This document shows positions 56,291 through 64,000 of a stretch of 64,000 bases of DNA, piece after piece. This stretch comes from Flavobacterium enshiense DK69 (GTDB lineage: Bacteria > Bacteroidota > Bacteroidia > Flavobacteriales > Flavobacteriaceae): contig NZ_AVCS01000015.1 of the NCBI RefSeq assembly GCF_000498495.1, positions 62,001-126,000 on the forward strand, read 5' to 3'. A model generated the notes under the pieces. It did not search any database and was not told the DNA's origin. It saw only the letters and a list, made by a program, of their open reading frames with translations. Every line of letters starts with the position of its first letter. Position 1 is the first letter of the stretch. The position numbers and the translations under genes are program-made.

Positions 56291-57424
56291 CTAAACCGTA
56301 GATTTTTTTACTTTCCAAAGAGAAACTAATGTTGCAGCGATTATAGGAAGCATCATTACTAAATGAGCCTTGTTGAGCATGTAAACAACATAAATCCCAA
56401 TACAGCCAACACTCACAACTACTAAGCGGTTAGTCCAAATCGTATTTTTTCGGATTGCAAACCAAATTAACGGAATGTAAAGCGGACTCATGACTAATGC
56501 GTTGTAATTCCACAATACTTCCTGATGAAGAGAATACAATCCCACTAAAGAAAAGAAAAGGCCCATCATTCCCGCAACAGCTAAATATACAATTGCTGCG
56601 GTTTTATTTTTGTAAGCGATATAAGCTATAGCTAACAAGGCAAGTGCAAAAGTGTAAATGTTATTCCAAAGCGATTTTTGTGCACCGTTTTGCTGACTTT
56701 TAAAAACTGTTGCCGTATTCGTGCTTAATTTTTCACCATCAATTTTTGTCTGTTCAATGCCCTGTAATAATTCGATTGGAAGGAATAACTGGTCGCACTG
56801 TTTGTCGGTCTTAGCCCCAAACATCAAGTTAATTCCTAAATTTTCATAGAATTTATCCGTTTGATAATCGTAAAGGATCTGGCGGTATTTTTTTTGTGTA
56901 TCAGGAACATTGGTCGAAATCGGCTGCGGCAGTACTTTGTTTATCACATCGCGTACCATTGTGGTGCAATTTCGGTCTATGAATTTATATGTGTAGAAAC
57001 GTTTATCAGAAGCCAAAACGTCGCTTAATTCAGTATAAATCTTTTGTTTTTGCGACTGGGTGAGGTTTAGTTTCTGTTCGAAAATATCGCGGTTGTCATA
57101 TACATAACTGTAATTGAATTCTTCAAAACTGCTGGTGCTAACAAAGTATTCCAAATCACCTTTTACGAATTTTCCGTAAAAATTGGGTGTGGTGAAGTCG
57201 AAAGTTCCATAATTATAAACAATGTCGATATTGTTTATAGGGTCATTAATGCGAAGCGCTGTGTGTCCGTACAAAGAATACAATTCTGCTCCAGTTCCGC
57301 AGGTGAGCAGGCTTACTGTAGCTTTTTCTGATAAATTGGCATTTTGTGCTCCTGCCGAGGTAATAAAAAAGAAAGCGATCAGTAAATATTTGAAAAACCT
57401 AACGGATGAAAAATGTGATATCAT
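56291..57424 (-). CDS. DUF4105 (Lnb N-terminal-like) membrane protein
   Basis: Protein of 377 residues with a signal peptide (about 10-27), an extracytoplasmic DUF4105 domain (about 33-215) and about five C-terminal TM helices (about 245-372). The domain shows LLTCGTGAELYSLYGHTALR, DIVYNYGTFDFTTPNFYGKF and IDRNCTTMVRDVI, where Cys and His could be catalytic. The family is widespread in Bacteroidota, and its biochemical role is not known to me. Its start overlaps the stop of the PorV/PorQ-like gene by one base, suggesting an operon. Confidence 0.8.
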   Translation of the reverse strand: MISHFSSVRFFKYLLIAFFFITSAGAQNANLSEKATVSLLTCGTGAELYSLYGHTALRINDPINNIDIVYNYGTFDFTTPNFYGKFVKGDLEYFVSTSSFEEFNYSYVYDNRDIFEQKLNLTQSQKQKIYTELSDVLASDKRFYTYKFIDRNCTTMVRDVINKVLPQPISTNVPDTQKKYRQILYDYQTDKFYENLGINLMFGAKTDKQCDQLFLPIELLQGIEQTKIDGEKLSTNTATVFKSQQNGAQKSLWNNIYTFALALLAIAYIAYKNKTAAIVYLAVAGMMGLFFSLVGLYSLHQEVLWNYNALVMSPLYIPLIWFAIRKNTIWTNRLVVVSVGCIGIYVVYMLNKAHLVMMLPIIAATLVSLWKVKKSTV

Positions 57425-58500
57425 TATCTGAAAATACCTAAATCAACTTTTAGTGAAAAAATATTGGAATATAAAGCAGCACTCTGGTCGCCTAAATCAG
57501 TCAAGGCATAATCTACCTGAATGCCTTTGTATTTGAATCCGATGCCGATATTGGGCTGGAAGCTTATTTTTTCTGAGTCCAATATATCCAACTGATTCTG
57601 GAAATTACCCACACCACAGCGAAGGAATACCAAATCAAGATACCCGCCTTCCAATCCGATGGCGGGGTCAATGCTCACCAAGTTTGATGAGAAGATGTCG
57701 TTGGTTCGTGCAAACTGCATGTTTAGGTTCGCTGCCGTCAAAAGACTGTAGTCATAGTGGAAAATAAACTTTTTGGACATTCCTAATTGTGCCTTTGGTA
57801 AAGTAACTTCTGAAGTTTCCGGAGCTTCCTGATTTTCACCAGGAACAGCATCTTTTATTTTTTGGAACTCCTCGTCGTTTATTGCCCAAGTGTTGTATGT
57901 GGTAGTGATATCGCGAAGCATTAGTCCGAATTTCCATTCGTCCTGTGTTTCATACTGTAATCCCAGATCAAATCCAAAACCCCATGAACTGGCAAAATCA
58001 CCTATTATGCGACGTATGATTTTTGCGTTTATGCCATAGTTGAATCCCTGAACCGGAAGGGCTCTTGCGTACGACACCGTAACAGCATAATCAGCCGCTG
58101 AAAATAAACTGATGCGGTTATAATCGACATTGCCCTGACTGTCTATAAGTTGGGTGGTATTTAAGATGTCATCCACTCCAAAACGGATTAACGATACTCC
58201 GACAGCGCTTCGGTCATCCAATGGCATAGCAAAAGCCGCATAATCGTATTGGGCGATGTTAGCAAAATAGCTGGCATGCATTAACGAAAGCTGATTGTCT
58301 TCCATTTTTAAAAGTCCGGCGGGGTTCCAGTATCCGGAATTAACATCGGCAGTATGGGATACCACCGCATTCGACATGCCCAGTGCTGCAGCATCTACAC
58401 CAATGCTCATGAATTCGTTGGAGTATTTTCTAACAACCTGTGAGTGAGTGATTACCGATATAAAAAGCACCAATAAAAGGCAGGTCTTTTTCAAAGTCAT
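57424..58500 (-). CDS. PorV/PorQ-family outer-membrane protein
   Basis: Outer-membrane beta-barrel-like protein of 358 residues with a signal peptide (about 1-20, ending SVITHSQ). The conserved start is EFMSIGVDAAALGMSNAVVS and NSGYWNPAGLLKMEDNQLSL, typical of PorV/PorQ (UPF0164), followed by alternating amphipathic strands to a C-terminal FSLKVDLGIFR. PorV/PorQ proteins belong to or accompany the type IX secretion system of Bacteroidota. PorQ seems more likely than PorV by length, but this is not firm. Confidence 0.8.
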   Translation of the reverse strand: MTLKKTCLLLVLFISVITHSQVVRKYSNEFMSIGVDAAALGMSNAVVSHTADVNSGYWNPAGLLKMEDNQLSLMHASYFANIAQYDYAAFAMPLDDRSAVGVSLIRFGVDDILNTTQLIDSQGNVDYNRISLFSAADYAVTVSYARALPVQGFNYGINAKIIRRIIGDFASSWGFGFDLGLQYETQDEWKFGLMLRDITTTYNTWAINDEEFQKIKDAVPGENQEAPETSEVTLPKAQLGMSKKFIFHYDYSLLTAANLNMQFARTNDIFSSNLVSIDPAIGLEGGYLDLVFLRCGVGNFQNQLDILDSEKISFQPNIGIGFKYKGIQVDYALTDLGDQSAALYSNIFSLKVDLGIFR

Positions 58501-58581
58501 TTGTTATTACTAATGTGAAACAAGCCAGAGTGATAATTACTTACAAAATGTTTTTAATATGCGTATCCTTTCTGCTCTGCG

Positions 58582-58589
58582 CAAATATA
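58582..58589 (-). promoter_or_regulatory. Candidate -7 element (minus strand TATATTTG)
   Basis: The plus strand reads CAAATATA, so the minus strand has TATATTTG, an exact TAnnTTTG match about 80 bases before the PorV/PorQ-like gene. No well-spaced TTG is found. Confidence 0.4.
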
Positions 58590-58736
58590 GTATAATAAGA
58601 TGAAACGGACATTAAAAAACATTCTTTCAAATTGTTGCAATAAGGACACAGTGCTTGATTATATGGTAGCAACAACTTTATTCGTAAGAATTAAAAAACT
58701 CAATTACTAAACTCCATTTTATATTAACTTATTGTA

Positions 58737-58744
58737 TAACTTTG
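58737..58744 (+). promoter_or_regulatory. Candidate -7 element (TAACTTTG)
   Basis: TAACTTTG matches TAnnTTTG, 22 bases before the pssA ATG in the 266-base divergent gap. The -33 half is not clear. The rest of the gap shows no gene. Confidence 0.45.
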
Positions 58745-58766
58745 TGTCAGTTTAAAAAGAAAACGC

Positions 58767-59510
58767 ATGTCATTTAAAAAACAGATTCCAAATCTTATCA
58801 CCTTCTTAAATCTTACCGCAGGACTTTTGGCCTTGATACACGCTTTTAATGGTAGTTATAATGAAGCGTTTTCCTTAGTGTGCCTTGGTATCTTTTTTGA
58901 TTTTTGGGACGGTTTTTTTGCACGTATTTATAATGCACAGAGTGCTTTGGGCGTACAGTTGGATTCGCTTGCCGATATGGTAACCAGCGGAGTTGTTCCT
59001 GGGGTAGTTATGTATAAAATGCTGTCTGATATTCAGGAGAACCAAGATATTTATACCTTAACGCCTGAAACCAATTACATGGCAATTGTGCCTTACATCG
59101 GTTTCATAATCACGATTGCATCATGCTATCGTTTGGCAAAGTTCAATATCGATACGCGCCAAACGGATTCTTTCATCGGATTGCCAACACCTGCGAATGC
59201 ATTGCTGATCATGAGTATTCCGATGATTTTGTTTGCCAATCAGTTTGAGTGGCTTTCAGATATTTTAAGCAATCCTTTTTTTCTTGTCGGCTTAAGTTTT
59301 TTAAGCGCTTATCTGTTAAACGCCGAAATTCCTTTGTTTTCATTGAAAGTGAAGTATTTCAGCTGGGAGAAAAATAAACTTCAGGTGTTCTTTTTAGCCG
59401 TTTGCGTAATATTGTTGGTGGCGTTCCAGTATTTGGCCATTCCACTGATTATTCTTTTTTATGTATTGCTTTCGGTGATTAACAACAAAGTCTTAAACAA
59501 GCAGGTTTAA
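58767..59510 (+). CDS. pssA: CDP-diacylglycerol-serine O-phosphatidyltransferase
   Basis: Membrane enzyme of 247 residues making phosphatidylserine from CDP-diacylglycerol and serine. The complete CDP-alcohol phosphotransferase motif is D45-x2-D48-G49-x2-A52-R53-x8-G62-x3-D66-x3-D70, followed by LPTPANALLIMSIPMILFAN and further helices (about eight in total). The start fits PssA (FKKQIPNLITFLNLTAGLLA). The next gene starts three bases after the stop. Confidence 0.88.
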   Translation: MSFKKQIPNLITFLNLTAGLLALIHAFNGSYNEAFSLVCLGIFFDFWDGFFARIYNAQSALGVQLDSLADMVTSGVVPGVVMYKMLSDIQENQDIYTLTPETNYMAIVPYIGFIITIASCYRLAKFNIDTRQTDSFIGLPTPANALLIMSIPMILFANQFEWLSDILSNPFFLVGLSFLSAYLLNAEIPLFSLKVKYFSWEKNKLQVFFLAVCVILLVAFQYLAIPLIILFYVLLSVINNKVLNKQV

Positions 59511-59513
59511 TTC

Positions 59514-60389
59514 ATGAGACGCGTTTCTGCAAAGAAAACTCCACCGAAAAGAACATCACGGTCAAAATCTTCAAAAACAGGAAAAACTCCTTTTGGACGA
59601 TTATTGTTATTTACTTTTGGAGTGCTTTTCGTGGTTTTGTTTGTCGGAGTAGTTTATAATTACCGAAACGGACTGCTTTATTATCTTGGGTTTAAAACCG
59701 ATAAAAATGTAAACGAACTCACCGAAGACGAACGTGAAATTGAGGATATCCGCATTTTTGAAGTCCTAAGCAGACATGATACCCAACTTGTAGGTTTTGA
59801 TGTTTCCGAATACCAGTCGGAAATAGAATGGGGGAAAATAGATAAGATAGAAGAAGAGTTTCCATTGTCTTTTGTTTTTATCCGGGCCACCGCCGGAAGT
59901 GCCAAAACGGATTCGCGATACAAGGAAAACTGGGAAGCAGCCAAAGAACATTATTTTGTCCGGGGAGCCTACCATTATTATCGTCCTAACGAGAATTCTA
60001 TCGCTCAGGCTGAAAATTTTATTCGAACCGTAAAACTCAAAAAAGGAGATTTGCCTCCCGTACTTGATATTGAGAAATTACCCAGAAAACAATCTGTCGA
60101 CAGTTTGAAAGTAGGCTTACGCCGTTGGTTAAAGCACGTCGAAAAACATTATAAGGTAAAGCCGATTATTTATTCCGGAGAGAGCTATTATACCGATTTT
60201 CTAAAGAAAGAATTTAAAGGGTATCCATTGTGGATTGCCAATTACAATTTTTTTGTGGAACGGATTCAGAAAGATTGGCATTTTTGGCAGTTTACCGAAA
60301 AAGCACAAGTTCCTGGTATAAAAGGAATGGTTGATGTTAATGTTTTTAATGGAGACAGCGAAGATTTGAAAGCGCTTTGTATTCAGTAA
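59514..60389 (+). CDS. Membrane-anchored GH25 lysozyme-like protein
   Basis: Protein of 291 residues with a basic N-terminal cytoplasmic tail (Lys/Arg-rich, 1-25), one TM helix (about 29-48) and a GH25 domain (about 92-290). Key residues are Asp96 in GFDVSEYQ, and Asp185 and Glu187 in PPVLDIEKLP; FIRATAGSAKTDSRYKENW and WHFWQFTEKAQVPG complete the fold. GH25 enzymes cut peptidoglycan between MurNAc and GlcNAc. The catalytic acids are intact, so activity in the periplasm is expected. Convergent with the small gene at 60411. Confidence 0.85.
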   Translation: MRRVSAKKTPPKRTSRSKSSKTGKTPFGRLLLFTFGVLFVVLFVGVVYNYRNGLLYYLGFKTDKNVNELTEDEREIEDIRIFEVLSRHDTQLVGFDVSEYQSEIEWGKIDKIEEEFPLSFVFIRATAGSAKTDSRYKENWEAAKEHYFVRGAYHYYRPNENSIAQAENFIRTVKLKKGDLPPVLDIEKLPRKQSVDSLKVGLRRWLKHVEKHYKVKPIIYSGESYYTDFLKKEFKGYPLWIANYNFFVERIQKDWHFWQFTEKAQVPGIKGMVDVNVFNGDSEDLKALCIQ

Positions 60390-60410
60390 TTGGGGATAAG
60401 AGATAAAAAG

Positions 60411-60641
60411 CTAGGATTGGTGATTAGTAATCAGTGTTACCACGAAAATAAAGAAAAGAGTCATTCCAAAGAATAAAAGAACGGCTTTGGTGTTGGCGAA
60501 ATTGATGGTCCAGCCCATCCATTCGATTTTTTTAGGAACCATGCCGCGAGTGTCTTTCGGATTGTAATAGAAAATTCCCCATTTCCAGTTGTTAGGGTCT
60601 TTGTGCCAATTGTCCAAAGTTTCCTTGTCGGGATTTTCCAT
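60411..60641 (-). CDS. Small DUF5808-type membrane protein
   Basis: Protein of 76 residues. The N-terminal part has the DUF5808 pattern NWHKDPNNWKWGIFYYNPKD (trp-rich, about 11-31), then RGMVPKKIEWMGWTINFAN and one C-terminal TM helix (about 52-71). The family occurs in Bacteroidota and Firmicutes and has no known activity. Its stop lies 22 bases beyond the GH25 stop (tail-to-tail), and lptB is 42 bases downstream on the same strand. Confidence 0.75.
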   Translation of the reverse strand: MENPDKETLDNWHKDPNNWKWGIFYYNPKDTRGMVPKKIEWMGWTINFANTKAVLLFFGMTLFFIFVVTLITNHQS

Positions 60642-60682
60642 TTGCTGTTATAAGATATAGGTTTGCTTGCTTTTTATCTTAA

Positions 60683-61423
60683 TTAAAATTCCAGTTTCTT
60701 TTTACGTAACTCGAAATTCTGACCTAAATATACACGGCGTACCATCTCGTCTTCCACTAACTCATCCGGTACTCCGGCTTTTAGGATGCCTCCTTCAAAC
60801 ATCAGGTAGGTTTTGTCAGTAATGGCTAAGGTTTCCTGTACGTTGTGGTCAGTAATCAGGATTCCGATGTTTTTATTTTTCAATTGGGCTACGATACGCT
60901 GAATATCTTCTACCGCCACCGGGTCAACTCCTGCAAACGGCTCATCCAATAAAATGAATTTCGGATCAGTTGCCAAACAACGTGCTATCTCCGTACGACG
61001 GCGTTCTCCTCCCGAAAGTAAATCCCCTCTGTTGGTTCGGATATGCTGTAAGCTGAATTCGTCAATCAGTGATTCCATTTTGGCTTCCTGTTCCGCTTTG
61101 GAAAGGTTTGTAAGCTGTAATACGCTTAAAATATTGTCCTCAATGCTCAGTTTTCGAAAAACCGAAGCTTCCTGAGCCAGATATCCGATACCGTGTTGTG
61201 CACGTTTGTACATAGGGAAGTCGGTAATATTGGTGTCGTCCAGGTAAATGTTTCCTGCATTGGGCTTTACCAAACCAACAATCATGTAGAAGGAAGTGGT
61301 TTTTCCGGCTCCGTTCGGACCTAATAAACCAACGATTTCTCCACGATTTACTTCTACCGAAACGCCTTTTACCACGCTTCTTCCTTTGTAGGTTTTAACA
61401 ATATTATCGGCTCTTAATTTCAT
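60683..61423 (-). CDS. lptB: LPS export ABC transporter ATPase LptB
   Basis: ATPase of 246 residues powering LPS transport from the inner membrane. Walker A is LLGPNGAGKTTSFYM (about 33-47, Lys41), the signature LLSGGERRRTEIAR starts near 136, Walker B is FILLDEPFAG (Asp160, Glu161) and the H-loop is ITDHNVQE (His193). GDLLSGGERRR and VDPVAVEDIQRIV are typical of LptB rather than other ABC ATPases. The divergent start has a promoter-like sequence upstream. Confidence 0.93.
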   Translation of the reverse strand: MKLRADNIVKTYKGRSVVKGVSVEVNRGEIVGLLGPNGAGKTTSFYMIVGLVKPNAGNIYLDDTNITDFPMYKRAQHGIGYLAQEASVFRKLSIEDNILSVLQLTNLSKAEQEAKMESLIDEFSLQHIRTNRGDLLSGGERRRTEIARCLATDPKFILLDEPFAGVDPVAVEDIQRIVAQLKNKNIGILITDHNVQETLAITDKTYLMFEGGILKAGVPDELVEDEMVRRVYLGQNFELRKKKLEF

Positions 61424-61478
61424 CTTTTTTAAGTTGCAGCGTAATCAAAGTTGCTGAGTGACTAAATTTTTGTGTTTG

Positions 61479-61510
61479 CAAATAAACGAATAACAGGATA
61501 TTTGCATCAA
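61479..61510 (-). promoter_or_regulatory. Candidate lptB promoter (TTG-N21-TTTATTTG)
   Basis: On the minus strand TTG (61508-61510) is followed after 21 bases by TTTATTTG (61479-61486), one mismatch from TAnnTTTG, 55 bases upstream of the lptB ATG. Moderate support only. Confidence 0.35.
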
Positions 61511-61525
61511 CAAATTAACAAATAA

Positions 61526-61873
61526 TTATTCCTGATTTTCTAAAGCTTCCCAAAATTCGTAAGCTCTTCTCAGGTGCGGAATTACAATGGTTCCGCCAAC
61601 TAAAGTGGCAATTCCCATGGCTTCCATCATTTCCTGACGGGTAATCCCTTCTTTGTATGAGGTTTCCAGATGATATTTGATACAATCGTCACAACGCAAA
61701 ACAGCGGAAGCGACAAGTCCCAAAAGTTCTTTGGTTTTTACATCCAAAGCGCCTTCCATATAGGCATTGGTGTCTAAATTGAAAATACGTTTGATAACTT
61801 TGTTGTCATCGGCCAATAACTTTTCGTTCATTTTCGAACGGTAGTCGTTGAATTCTTTTACTAAATCAGCCAT
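61526..61873 (-). CDS. Carboxymuconolactone decarboxylase / AhpD-like protein
   Basis: Protein of 115 residues with the CMD/AhpD helical core. The redox motif is LRCDDCIKYHLE (Cys61, Cys64, His68), preceded by Glu49 in KTKELLGLVASAV and followed by GGTIVIPHLRRAYEFW. It may be a small thiol-dependent peroxidase partner rather than a decarboxylase. Two bases separate it from tatC, with which it may be co-transcribed. Confidence 0.85.
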   Translation of the reverse strand: MADLVKEFNDYRSKMNEKLLADDNKVIKRIFNLDTNAYMEGALDVKTKELLGLVASAVLRCDDCIKYHLETSYKEGITRQEMMEAMGIATLVGGTIVIPHLRRAYEFWEALENQE

Positions 61874-61875
61874 AA

Positions 61876-62694
61876 TTAAATGGTTTTAAGTTCTTCCTTT
61901 TTGGTTACAAAACTTGATATGAAAATGCTTATTTCATAGAGAATTACAAGCGGAATGGTTACAATTGTCTGACTGATTACATCAGGAGGTGTAACAATTG
62001 CGGCTATAATTAGGATGATAACATACGAGTATTTTCGGTAATCCCTCAAGAATTGAGGTGTTACGATTCCTAGCTTTGAAAGGAAATAAATTACGATTGG
62101 CAATTCAAAGACCAAACCTGTAGCGAGTGAGGTTGTTTTTACCAATCCGATGTATGATTCTACGTCGATGGCGTTTTTGACATGGTCACTAATGGTTAGG
62201 TTGGCCAGGAAATTAATGGAGAGCGGTGTCAGTACAAAATAACCGAATGCCACTCCCATAAAGAATAGGATTGACGCAATAAAGATAAAAAGCTTAATGT
62301 TTTTTCGTTCTTTATCATATAGAGCCGGGCTGACAAACTTCCATAATTCCCAAAGGATAAAAGGGAAAGAGACGATGAAGCCTGCTGTTATAGAAGTCCA
62401 AATCAACATTGAGAACTGTCCTTCCATGGTTCGGTTTTGCAATTCGAACGGTAATTCCTGAATGCAGAAACTTTTGTCCAAATCGTATTGGTTGGCCATC
62501 TCGCAAAAGAAACGGTAGGTTATGAAATTACCGTCTTTCGGGCCGAATATTATAGTGTCGAAAATGAAATCGCTAAAGTAATAGGCTATACAGCCGCCTA
62601 TAAGAATGGCAATCGTGCTTCGAACCAACAACCATCTGAATTCCTCCAAATGCTCTAAAAAAGACATTTCTTTTCCGGATTTATTTGTTGCCAT
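61876..62694 (-). CDS. tatC: Twin-arginine translocase subunit TatC
   Basis: Membrane protein of 272 residues with six helices. The conserved cytoplasmic start is SFLEHLEEFRWLLVRS, and SINFLANLTISDHVKNAIDV and ATGLVFELPIVIYFLSKLG contain the signal-binding Glu and the FELP motif. It forms the receptor of the Tat system for folded proteins. The start ATG overlaps the kdsD stop by one base. The C-terminus ends in a short lysine-rich tail. Confidence 0.92.
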   Translation of the reverse strand: MATNKSGKEMSFLEHLEEFRWLLVRSTIAILIGGCIAYYFSDFIFDTIIFGPKDGNFITYRFFCEMANQYDLDKSFCIQELPFELQNRTMEGQFSMLIWTSITAGFIVSFPFILWELWKFVSPALYDKERKNIKLFIFIASILFFMGVAFGYFVLTPLSINFLANLTISDHVKNAIDVESYIGLVKTTSLATGLVFELPIVIYFLSKLGIVTPQFLRDYRKYSYVIILIIAAIVTPPDVISQTIVTIPLVILYEISIFISSFVTKKEELKTI

Positions 62695-63659
62695 TATATA
62701 ATTCCTTCTTTTAAAATGTCATGAATGTGAAGAACGCCTTTGTATTGGTTGCTGTCGATAACGATCATTTGTGTGATGGAGTGATTTTCCATGGTGTTGA
62801 ATGCATCTACAACCATGTCAGATAATTGTACGGTTTTCGGATTTTTGGTCATGATGTCCTTGGCGGTTAAATCTCCAAAACTGTCTCTGTTTTCAAGCAT
62901 TCTTCGGATGTCGCCATCGGTTATGATGCCAACCACATGATTGTTTTCGACTACAGCAGTTACTCCCAAACGTTTTTCGGAAATTTCCATGATTACGTGT
63001 CTGATATCTGAATCCGGAGTCACCTGCGGGCGATGTGTCTGATCCAGCATGTCGACCACGCGAAGCAATAATTTTTTGCCTAACGCACCTCCCGGATGGT
63101 ATTTTGCAAAGTCTTCGCTTCCAAAGTTTCGTATTTCCATCAAACAAACGGCAAGCGCATCACCCAAAACCAATTGCGCCGTAGTGCTGTTGGTTGGCGC
63201 TAAGTTATTCGGGCAGGATTCTGTATCTACATGAGCATTTAAAACGCAGTCGGATTCTTTGCCTAGGAAAGAATTTTGGTTTGCAGTCATACCGATAAGG
63301 GTATTGCCAAAACGCTTTAATAAAGGAACAAGTACTTTGATTTCCGGACTATTGCCACTTTTGGAAATGCATATGATTACATCTCCGGGCTGAACCATTC
63401 CTAAATCGCCGTGAATGGCTTCGGCTGCATGAAGGAACATGGAAGGTGTGCCTGTAGAATTGAAAGTCGCTACCATTTTAGTAGCAATGATGGCGCTCTT
63501 TCCAATGCCGGTAACTATTAGACGGCCTTTGCAATTGTAAATTAACTCTACTGCTTTTGCAAAATCATCATCAATGAAATTTATTAGATTAGCAACGCTC
63601 TCGCTTTCTGATAATATCGTTTTTTTTGCCGTGTTTAAAATGGTTTCCCTGACTGTCAA
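62694..63659 (-). CDS. kdsD: Arabinose-5-phosphate isomerase, KpsF/GutQ (KdsD)
   Basis: Isomerase of 321 residues with an SIS domain (about 35-195) and two CBS motifs (about 205-321). The SIS domain has VTGIGKSAIIATKMVATFNS, CISKSGNSPEIKVLVPLLKR and PTNSTTAQLVLGDALAVCLM; the CBS part has GVTAVVENNHVVGIITDGDI and MENHSITQMIV. It makes arabinose-5-phosphate for KDO synthesis in LPS. Divergent from recQ across an 87-base gap. TatC follows immediately. Confidence 0.92.
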   Translation of the reverse strand: MTVRETILNTAKKTILSESESVANLINFIDDDFAKAVELIYNCKGRLIVTGIGKSAIIATKMVATFNSTGTPSMFLHAAEAIHGDLGMVQPGDVIICISKSGNSPEIKVLVPLLKRFGNTLIGMTANQNSFLGKESDCVLNAHVDTESCPNNLAPTNSTTAQLVLGDALAVCLMEIRNFGSEDFAKYHPGGALGKKLLLRVVDMLDQTHRPQVTPDSDIRHVIMEISEKRLGVTAVVENNHVVGIITDGDIRRMLENRDSFGDLTAKDIMTKNPKTVQLSDMVVDAFNTMENHSITQMIVIDSNQYKGVLHIHDILKEGII

Positions 63660-63677
63660 AATAGAAATTTTATTAAT

Positions 63678-63707
63678 TTGTGAATATGAAAGATTTTCGT
63701 ATCTTTA
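63678..63707 (+). promoter_or_regulatory. recQ promoter candidate (TTG-N19-TATCTTTA)
   Basis: TTG at 63678-63680 and TATCTTTA at 63700-63707 (one mismatch from TAnnTTTG, at the last base) are separated by 19 bases, 39 bases upstream of the recQ ATG. It lies in the divergent kdsD-recQ gap. Confidence 0.5.
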
Positions 63708-63714
63708 TTCTCTG

Positions 63715-63722
63715 CAAATTTA
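63715..63722 (-). promoter_or_regulatory. kdsD -7 element candidate (minus strand TAAATTTG)
   Basis: The plus strand reads CAAATTTA, so the minus strand has TAAATTTG, an exact TAnnTTTG match 55 bases upstream of the kdsD ATG. No well-spaced TTG was found on that strand. Confidence 0.35.
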
Positions 63723-63746
63723 TGTAAAAATACCTATTAATAGATA

Positions 63747-64000
63747 ATGAAGCCAAGCGAAATTGACTTACATAAAGAGTTAAAAAAATTTTTTGGTTTT
63801 AACCAGTTCAAAGGTTTACAGGAAGGTGTTGTCAGAAGTATCATTACCCATAACAATACTTTCGTGATTATGCCTACGGGTGGTGGTAAGTCGTTATGTT
63901 ACCAACTGCCGGCTTTGGTGCTGGATGGTACAGCTATAGTTGTTTCTCCGCTGATTGCCTTGATGAAAAACCAGGTGGATGCCATCAGGAGTTTGTCTTC
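63747..64000 (+). CDS. recQ: ATP-dependent DNA helicase RecQ, N-terminal fragment
   Basis: The first 84 residues are visible; the gene runs off the window end. It begins KPSEIDLHKELKKFFGFNQF, followed by the RecQ helicase motifs KGLQEGVVRSI (Q motif region), MPTGGGKSLCYQLPA (motif I, Walker A) and VVSPLIALMKNQV (motif Ia). RecQ unwinds DNA 3'-5' in recombination repair. ATG at 63747 is the first in-frame start after the promoter candidate. Confidence 0.92.
   Translation, partial: MKPSEIDLHKELKKFFGFNQFKGLQEGVVRSIITHNNTFVIMPTGGGKSLCYQLPALVLDGTAIVVSPLIALMKNQVDAIRSLS

Overview
The window looks like a low-GC member of the Bacteroidota, most likely Flavobacterium or a close relative in the Flavobacteriaceae. 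The support is a PorV/PorQ-type outer-membrane protein, short Bacteroidota-style Wza and Wzc proteins with Tyr-Gly tails, a DUF4105 protein, LptB/TatC/KdsD/RecQ of flavobacterial type, and several promoters fitting TTG-N(17-23)-TAnnTTTG. This assignment is made from reading the proteins, not from a database search.

Layout. (1) 1-110: 3' end of recR. (2) 186-23302: first surface-polysaccharide locus, all on the + strand. It has an export lipoprotein and tyrosine kinase, a Vi-antigen-like UDP-GalNAcA pathway (C4-epimerase plus C6-dehydrogenase), a eukaryote-like UDP-glucose dehydrogenase, a Wzx flippase, five to six glycosyltransferases, an acetyltransferase, an ATP-grasp ligase, two tandem paralogous membrane proteins (candidate Wzy), two small phosphoglycosyl transferases, and a PglD/PglE/PglF set for a bacillosamine-type sugar. 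(3) 23370-27356: second Wza/Wzc pair facing a CpsB/YwqE-type phosphotyrosine phosphatase on the - strand. (4) 27357-28066: gene-poor spacer with a repeat-like segment, a probable frameshifted ORF and a strong promoter. (5) 28067-54435: second locus of about 26 kb, tightly packed with mostly overlapping genes. It begins with a Wzm/Wzt ABC exporter, followed by two acetyltransferases, a KDN-type nonulosonic acid cassette (cytidylyltransferase, synthase, phosphatase with an O-methyltransferase inside it), many glycosyltransferases, a pyruvyltransferase, a NeuA-NeuB-NeuC cassette, an MBOAT plus SGNH O-acetylation pair and a Wzy_C ligase/polymerase. A polyprenyl glycosylphosphotransferase follows at 54585. 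(6) 55971-64000: housekeeping region with a DUF4105 protein, PorV/PorQ protein, pssA, a membrane-anchored GH25 lysozyme, a DUF5808 protein, lptB, an AhpD-like protein, tatC, kdsD and the 5' end of recQ.

How it works together (inference). Locus 1 reads as a Wzx/Wzy pathway: PglF-PglE-PglD make a UDP-diacetamido sugar, a PglC-like enzyme loads it on undecaprenyl phosphate, and the glycosyltransferases add further residues, probably including GalNAcA and GlcA. The repeat unit is then flipped by Wzx, polymerised by one or both tandem membrane proteins, and exported by Wza/Wzc. Locus 2 combines an ABC exporter with two nonulosonic-acid routes and with methyl, pyruvyl and acetyl decorations. The most notable points are the two separate nonulosonate cassettes in one operon, the tandem candidate polymerases, the ATP-grasp ligase beside uronic-acid genes, and the mixture of ABC export with a Wzy_C protein.
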